From Brotaphodocola faecis (GTDB taxonomy: Bacteria; Bacillota; Clostridia; Lachnospirales; Lachnospiraceae): a stretch of DNA of 64,000 nt. The stretch covers positions 9,061 through 73,060 of the forward strand of contig NZ_JBBMFJ010000018.1 of NCBI RefSeq assembly GCF_040096075.1, written 5' to 3'. Shown here in pieces: positions 59,985 to 64,000 of the stretch. The notes beneath the pieces were generated by a model. The model was not told where the DNA came from, searched no databases, and saw only the letters and a program-made list of their open reading frames with translations. Position 1 is the stretch's first letter; each line of letters starts with the position of its first letter. A program made the translations under genes and the position numbers.

Positions 59985-60410
59985 TTAAATTCCAAGACCC
60001 TCCATGTTTTCTGCAATTTCTTCCATATCGTCGTAGGTATTCGACTGATTCCAGTTGTCTCTGCTCCAGATCTCAATCCGGCTTCCTACGCCGACTAACA
60101 CTGCGTCTTTATCGATCCTGGCAAATTCTCTTAAAACGGCCGGAAGCAAAATCCGTCCCTGTTTGTCTACTTCACAGGTGGTAGCGCCGGCAAGAAAAAA
60201 ACGGGAAAACTTTCGCGCGTTCGCGTTGGTAAGAGGCAGGGCGTTCAGCTTTTCTTCCAGGGCTTTCCATTCTGTATTTTCATACACGAATAAACAGCCA
60301 TCGAGCCCTTTCGTTACAACGAATTCGTCTCCAAGCTGTTCCCTGAATTTGGAAGGGACAATCAGCCTGCCCTTCGCGTCCACTGTATGATTGTATTCGC
60401 CCATGAACAT
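59985..60410 (-). CDS. mraZ: Transcriptional regulator MraZ
   Basis: 141 residues from the ATG at 60410 (MFMGEYNHTVDAKGRLIVP), with AGGTG 7 bases upstream. Two AbrB-like double-psi beta-barrel halves each carry the DxKGR-type motif: DAKGRLIVPSKFRE and DKQGRILLPAVLRE. MraZ forms a ring that binds direct repeats in its own promoter and represses the division cluster. Those repeats are visible just upstream (60488-60536). Confidence 0.96.
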   Translation of the reverse strand: MFMGEYNHTVDAKGRLIVPSKFREQLGDEFVVTKGLDGCLFVYENTEWKALEEKLNALPLTNANARKFSRFFLAGATTCEVDKQGRILLPAVLREFARIDKDAVLVGVGSRIEIWSRDNWNQSNTYDDMEEIAENMEGLGI

Positions 60411-60487
60411 AATCAATCACCTGTTACCTTGCTACTCTTTTACGCCACGCTGGCACCGCAGCTCAGAAAATGTCTGCCGTGTACTTA

Positions 60488-60536
60488 ACCACTTCAGCGC
60501 CATTCTGCTCCACTTTGTGCCACTTTCCACCACTTG
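60488..60536 (-). promoter_or_regulatory. MraZ box: AAGTGG direct repeats with 10-base period
   Basis: On the minus strand, right after the mraZ -10, TGG-containing units CAAGTGG, AAAGTGG, AAAGTGG and AGAATGG start exactly 10 bases apart, with a fifth (GAAGTGG) 11 bases on. This matches MraZ operators, which are TGGG-type or AAAGTG-type repeats at 10-base spacing. The position at +1 to +48 suits autorepression. Confidence 0.85.
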
Positions 60537-60543
60537 TATCATA

Positions 60544-60572
60544 AGTTTAGTACATGCGTAAGAAAATAGCAA
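60544..60572 (-). promoter_or_regulatory. Promoter of the mraZ division cluster
   Basis: On the minus strand, -35 TTGCTA and -10 TAAACT are 17 bases apart. The leader of about 125 bases contains the MraZ box. Confidence 0.8.
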
Positions 60573-60615
60573 GGTTTTTTTAACAAAAAAGGCTGGTAAA
60601 TCAAGGAAAATCCGC

Positions 60616-60656
60616 AAAAAAGAGGGATGTCCACACAACTTTTGTGGATATCCCCC
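60616..60656 (-). terminator. Terminator of the Spo0E-like gene
   Basis: A stem of about 14 bp (GGGGATATCCACA against TGTGGACATCCCTC, with one mismatch) is followed on the minus strand by six T. It lies 34 bases after the Spo0E-like stop and separates that gene from mraZ. Confidence 0.85.
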
Positions 60657-60690
60657 TTTTCAGAGTTGTTAAACTTTTGTTAAGGTCTTT

Positions 60691-60846
60691 TCAGTATCCC
60701 ATGGCAATATAAATCTCGATCAGCCGATCAAGTTCCACACTGTTTTCATAAACATAGCAGTACTCCTCCCCGTCCTCAATACTGCCCTCCAGTTTTCTTC
60801 TGGCCTTCTCAATACAAGCGACCAGTTCCTCCTTGGAAATTTCCAT
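60691..60846 (-). CDS. Spo0E-like sporulation phosphatase (51 residues)
   Basis: A short open frame starting MEISKEELVACIEKARRKLEG and ending SVELDRLIEIYIAMGY. The second part matches the Spo0E family signature SxxLDxLIxxY; Spo0E-type proteins are 50-90 residue helical hairpins that dephosphorylate Spo0A and hold back sporulation. AAGGAG lies 11 bases before the ATG, and a strong terminator follows. It lies between lgt and mraZ. The promoter is not clear in the 105-base gap upstream. Confidence 0.82.
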   Translation of the reverse strand: MEISKEELVACIEKARRKLEGSIEDGEEYCYVYENSVELDRLIEIYIAMGY

Positions 60847-60951
60847 GCCTGCGTGTTCTCCTTCCAGGTGTCTGATGAAGTATTACGTTACATCAATATT
60901 GCGACATGTTTTACAGCATTTACCATACAGAGTCTGTGCAAGTGATAACAG

Positions 60952-61815
60952 TTACGCGGCCTGCCTGTTCTTTCGTCCGCGCCAGATCAGGTTCCCGGCT
61001 GCCACAAGAATGAGTACCAGAGACAGTGCCTGGGAAACCGGAAGCCCGGTTCCAAACAGAATCAGCTGATCCGTGCGCAGGCTCTCGATCCAGAAACGGC
61101 CTGTCCCATAGCCCAGCAGATAGATCCAGAACATCTGGCCATCGTATTTTTTGTACTTGCGGAACCAGAGCATAAAGATCAGAAGACACAGATTCCAACA
61201 GGATTCGTAAAGGAAGGTCGGATGTACCTGAATGAATTCCACCCCATTTTCCACGATCTTATGACTCAGGACATCCGCATTCAGCATGTTGTCATTCACC
61301 AGGGAGCGCCTGATGCGCATGGCAAGCAGACTGTCTGTGTAGCCGCCAAACGCCTCGCAGTTGAAGAAATTCCCCCACCGGCCGATGATCTGCCCCGTGA
61401 CCAGTCCCAGCACCCCCGTATCTGCCATGGAGAAAAAGGACACCTTTTTCACACGGGTATAAACGATCATGGTGATGGCTCCGGCAATCACACCGCCATA
61501 AATGGCAAGTCCGCCGGCACGCAGGTTAAAAATCTGCAACAGATTTTCCTTATAATAATCCCACTCAAAAATCACATAATAAATTCTTGCACCGATAATG
61601 GAACATATGATTGCGTACAATGCAAAATCCAGATACAGCTCCGGATCCTGCCCTCTCCGCTTTGCATCTGACTGGGCAATCCAGAGGCCCGCCAGCATTC
61701 CGATTCCGATGATGATGCCATAAAACGCAATCCGGAATCCGAATACTGAAATACTGCTTTTCAGATGCTCAATCGTAATTCCAAGATGCACAAAACGGAT
61801 GTCTGCTCCGTTCAT
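60952..61815 (-). CDS. lgt: Prolipoprotein diacylglyceryl transferase
   Basis: 287 residues with seven membrane helices. It attaches diacylglycerol to the lipobox Cys of exported lipoproteins. Conserved parts: FEWDYY, NLRAGGLAIYGGVIAG, the Lgt signature GRWGNFFNCEAFGG, and VHPTFLYESCWNL. It is a lone gene with its own promoter and a GGAGAAAACT site before the ATG. Confidence 0.96.
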   Translation of the reverse strand: MNGADIRFVHLGITIEHLKSSISVFGFRIAFYGIIIGIGMLAGLWIAQSDAKRRGQDPELYLDFALYAIICSIIGARIYYVIFEWDYYKENLLQIFNLRAGGLAIYGGVIAGAITMIVYTRVKKVSFFSMADTGVLGLVTGQIIGRWGNFFNCEAFGGYTDSLLAMRIRRSLVNDNMLNADVLSHKIVENGVEFIQVHPTFLYESCWNLCLLIFMLWFRKYKKYDGQMFWIYLLGYGTGRFWIESLRTDQLILFGTGLPVSQALSLVLILVAAGNLIWRGRKNRQAA

Positions 61816-61841
61816 AGTTTTCTCCTTTCGATGCTGTCTTT

Positions 61842-61870
61842 ATTTTAACGCGCACGCGCGGCAAAGGCAA
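61842..61870 (-). promoter_or_regulatory. Promoter of lgt
   Basis: On the minus strand, -35 TTGCCT and -10 TAAAAT are 17 bases apart. The spacer is unusually GC-rich and contains a CGCGCGTGCGCG near-palindrome. Confidence 0.7.
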
Positions 61871-61957
61871 ACAGATTCGTGCGACTTTGTTCGACAGCAT
61901 TTTTGTATTTCTGATATTGCCGCATGAGTATAATGGTATAGGGAAAGGAGAAAAAAA

Positions 61958-62932
61958 TCAACCATATTCTTTCGTAATCAGAAGTTCCACCGCCAGCCGG
62001 TCCTGCAGCCGTCCGCTCTTCACCGCTTCCTCCGTCTCCACACAGGAGTTCACATAGGAAAGAATCTGTTCCCGGCTGAACTGCCTTGCCTGGGGCATGG
62101 TCTTTCCTACTACGAATGGCTGCATCTTTAGTTTTGAAGCAATGGTTCCTTTGTCCATACCTTTTGCCATGAGTTCCTTCACCTGTAAAAGCTGGTTGAA
62201 CTGCCTTGCAATCAGGAACAGGATACGCATGGGCGGCTCTTTTAATGTAAGGAGATCTTCATAAAGATCCATGGCCTTCCTGGTCTGGCGGTTCACGATG
62301 GCTGACACCATATCAAAAATACGGTTGGTTACCTGCACCGTACAGATGGCCATGACATCCTCGTCGGTAATCACATCCCGTCCCAGCGTATAGCTGATGA
62401 CCTTTTCCAGCTCCATGCGGATGTTTTCCATATCATCCCCGGTCATGCTTAAGAACAGTTCCATGGTGTGATTCGTAATCTTTTTCTGTTCTCTGGCAAG
62501 AATGCCTCCTGCCCATCTGGCAAGCTGCGCGCTGTCCTGGCGGTTTAACTCAGCAGCGTAGCCCATGTCCTTTATCTTCTTGTAGAGACGGTTCCGCTTA
62601 TCCACTTCCGTCTCCACAAACAGCAGAATGGTGGTATCCGGCATGGATGGCAGATACTGCACCAGGGCATCGGAAGCCGTCTTGAAAAAGCCGCTGTCCT
62701 CAATGAGGATCAGGCGGCGCTCCGCAAAAAACGGCATGGTATCTGCCAGGCGGATCAGCTCATCCACATCCAGCCCCTTTCCCTCGAAGCGGGCGAAGTT
62801 CATGGTGTCGTCTCCAATGATGGCTTCTTTTAATCGGTTCTTGTAGCTGTTCTTTAAGAAGGCTTCTTCCCCATATAAAAGATAGATCTGTTTGAATTCG
62901 CCTGATTTGATGTCCTGGTTTAATGTCTGCAT
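61958..62932 (-). CDS. holA: DNA polymerase III subunit delta
   Basis: 324 residues from the ATG at 62932 (MQTLNQDIKSGEFKQIYLL), with GGAG 9 bases upstream; an ATG five codons earlier (62947) is a weaker alternative. Delta opens the sliding clamp within the clamp loader. The N-terminal GEFKQIYLLYGEEAFLK is diagnostic. FARFEGKGLDVDELI, RRLILIEDSGFF and the C-terminal collar helices (VKSGRLQDRLAVELLI) match HolA. It has its own promoter. Confidence 0.95.
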   Translation of the reverse strand: MQTLNQDIKSGEFKQIYLLYGEEAFLKNSYKNRLKEAIIGDDTMNFARFEGKGLDVDELIRLADTMPFFAERRLILIEDSGFFKTASDALVQYLPSMPDTTILLFVETEVDKRNRLYKKIKDMGYAAELNRQDSAQLARWAGGILAREQKKITNHTMELFLSMTGDDMENIRMELEKVISYTLGRDVITDEDVMAICTVQVTNRIFDMVSAIVNRQTRKAMDLYEDLLTLKEPPMRILFLIARQFNQLLQVKELMAKGMDKGTIASKLKMQPFVVGKTMPQARQFSREQILSYVNSCVETEEAVKSGRLQDRLAVELLITKEYG

Positions 62933-63002
62933 TGCATGTATCTCCATTCTTTTTCCAAGTGTAACTGTTCAGTACCCTCACAGTTACTTCCAAGTATCTC
63001 CT

Positions 63003-63031
63003 ATGATACCACATGCCCTGAAAGGGAACAA
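63003..63031 (-). promoter_or_regulatory. Promoter of holA
   Basis: On the minus strand, -35 TTGTTC and -10 TATCAT are 17 bases apart, with an extended TGG. A GTAACTGT/ACAGTTAC hairpin follows in the leader (62961-62987). Confidence 0.8.
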
Positions 63032-63118
63032 GATAAAAACACCAGGGACATCTTAGTACCGGCGCGTCCATCCATTTTCTGCATATGATATAGGGAAGAC
63101 AACACTGGAGGATGGAAG

Positions 63119-63928
63119 ATGGCAGACAACAATCCGCAGCTTCAGTCCGTGATCCGGTTTCAGGAAGCATATATGGAACAGGAAAAATTTCATAAGAGAA
63201 AGGTGAGAACCATACGGAGCATGCTCCTTGTGCTGTTTCTCGCTTTATGGGAACTCTGCACAAGGCTAGATATGATCGATGATTTCATATTCAGCTCGCC
63301 CTCCAGAGTTCTTTTTTGTTTCTGGAAAATGGTGCGGGATGGGAGTATCTTCGCGCATATTGGCATTACACTCTTTGAAACCGTGGTGAGTTTTCTCATC
63401 GTCACGGTGGCCGGAATCTTTGTGGCAGTGCTTTTGTGGACCAGCCGGAGCGCCTCGGAGGTGTTGGAACCGTATCTCGTCATGTTGAACAGCCTGCCGA
63501 AATCGGCGCTGGCTCCCATGTTGATCGTGTGGATGGGAAGCCATGTGCATACCATCATCGCGGCGGCGGTTTCTGTGGCGGTGTTTGGTTCTATTCTGAC
63601 ACTGCACACTGGTTTTTCTTCCATGGATCCCGACAAGATCCGCCTGATCTATGCGCTGGGCGGCAGCAAAAAGGATGTGCTCACGAAGGTGCTTCTTCCC
63701 GGTTCCGTTCCGCTGATTTTAAGCAACATGAAGGTGAATGTGGGGCTGTGCCTGGTGGGCGTGATCATTGGGGAATTTCTGGCGGCGAGACGGGGACTTG
63801 GGTATCTCATTATTTATGGGAGTCAGGTTTTTCAGCTGGACTGTGTCATGCTCTCCATCGTTCTTTTATGCCTGTTCTCCGCCCTCCTCTACAAGCTCAT
63901 TGCCCACGCAGAAACCACGGAAAAATAG
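63119..63928 (+). CDS. ABC transporter permease (SsuC/TauC-like)
   Basis: 269 residues from the ATG at 63119, with TGGAGG 8 bases upstream. Six membrane helices and the permease loop ALGGSKKDVLTKVLLPGSVPLI (EAA-type) place it with permeases of the nitrate/sulfonate/taurine or pyrimidine-precursor uptake type. The substrate is not set by sequence. Its ATPase and binding-protein partners are not upstream and must lie beyond the right edge. The stop codon lies at the edge of an apparent group II intron end, so the natural C-terminus may be changed by a few residues. Confidence 0.88.
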   Translation: MADNNPQLQSVIRFQEAYMEQEKFHKRKVRTIRSMLLVLFLALWELCTRLDMIDDFIFSSPSRVLFCFWKMVRDGSIFAHIGITLFETVVSFLIVTVAGIFVAVLLWTSRSASEVLEPYLVMLNSLPKSALAPMLIVWMGSHVHTIIAAAVSVAVFGSILTLHTGFSSMDPDKIRLIYALGGSKKDVLTKVLLPGSVPLILSNMKVNVGLCLVGVIIGEFLAARRGLGYLIIYGSQVFQLDCVMLSIVLLCLFSALLYKLIAHAETTEK

Positions 63929-64000
63929 AGTAGGAGGCGGTGACTAACCGCCGTCCTCTCACACCACCGTGCGTACCGTTCGGTACACGGCGGTTTCAAT
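63925..64000 (-). mobile_element. Putative 3' end of a group II intron (domains V and VI), cut by window edge
   Basis: On the minus strand ACCGCCGTG, TACC, loop GAAC, GGTA, bulge CG and CACGGTGGT (63963-63994) form the small two-helix hairpin of domain V. It is followed by GTGAGAGG and a GGCGGT/ACCGCC stem (about 63935-63952) like domain VI, then CTCCTACTCTAT, a typical intron 3' end. The intron would lie mostly beyond the right edge, in the opposite direction to the permease. Judged from structure and remembered intron tails only. Confidence 0.7.

Noticed and set aside
60432..60638. 68-residue minus-strand frame upstream of mraZ
   Set aside because: It covers the mraZ promoter and the MraZ repeats and lacks a ribosome-binding site; it is regulatory DNA.
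1..64000. tRNA, rRNA, prophage or defence-system genes
   Set aside because: No tRNA cloverleaf, rRNA segment, integrase, transposase, toxin-antitoxin or restriction gene was recognised in the window; apart from the intron edge it reads as core genome.

Overview
The window looks like a chromosomal core region of a Gram-positive, endospore-forming anaerobe of the Clostridia, most likely Lachnospiraceae. The grounds are the protein families present (single-chain glycyl-tRNA synthetase, PPDK, spoIIGA-sigE, spoIIP, a Spo0E-like protein, YitT, LrgAB), strong AGGAGG ribosome-binding sites, sigma-A promoters with frequent extended -10 boxes, and middling base composition. The genus cannot be fixed from the sequence alone. 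Almost every gene lies on the minus strand. The exceptions are a GNAT protein, a RelQ-type synthetase and an ABC permease.

Layout, left to right: F1Fo ATP synthase operon atpB-E-F-H-A-G-D (atpD cut by the left edge); purine operon purE-M-N-D; M29 aminopeptidase, two small membrane proteins (one VanZ-like) and a 49-residue membrane peptide; pyrimidine operon pyrF-K-D-E; YitT; a palindrome-rich intergenic element; lrgAB with a divergent GNAT gene; Mrp ATPase and RelQ; a folate ECF transporter under a tetrahydrofolate riboswitch; MATE and YfcC transporters; a GGDEF-REC-HD-GYP protein with an Hpt partner; PPDK; mobAB fusion, glyS and a lipoprotein; recO-era-M16 protease-ydcF; apt; a GHL10-type secreted hydrolase; hemW-lepA; sporulation operon spoIIGA-sigE-spoIIP; and the cell-wall/division cluster mraZ-rsmH-ftsL-ftsI-spoVD-mraY-murD-ftsW-murA-ftsQ-ftsZ. 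Right of that are a Spo0E-like gene, lgt, holA, an ABC permease, and what appears to be the 3' end of a group II intron at the right edge.

How the genes work together: division and sporulation are tightly linked here. The division cluster runs into ftsZ and then directly into the spoIIG operon, whose promoter has the over-long spacer and Spo0A-like box expected of Spo0A-activated sigma-A promoters. spoVD sits within the cluster, a spo0E-like gene lies just upstream of mraZ, and spoIIP sits downstream of sigE. The best regulatory reads are the THF riboswitch with a Shine-Dalgarno-sequestering hairpin, a MraZ box of 10-nt-period AAGTGG repeats, and a rho-independent terminator for mrp buried in the 3' coding end of the convergent GNAT gene.

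No CRISPR array, prophage, transposase or tRNA/rRNA gene was seen. I found no clearly new multi-gene system. The points most worth a second look are the small unlisted genes, the overlap of murA with ftsQ, the unusual signalling protein, the palindromic element and the intron edge.
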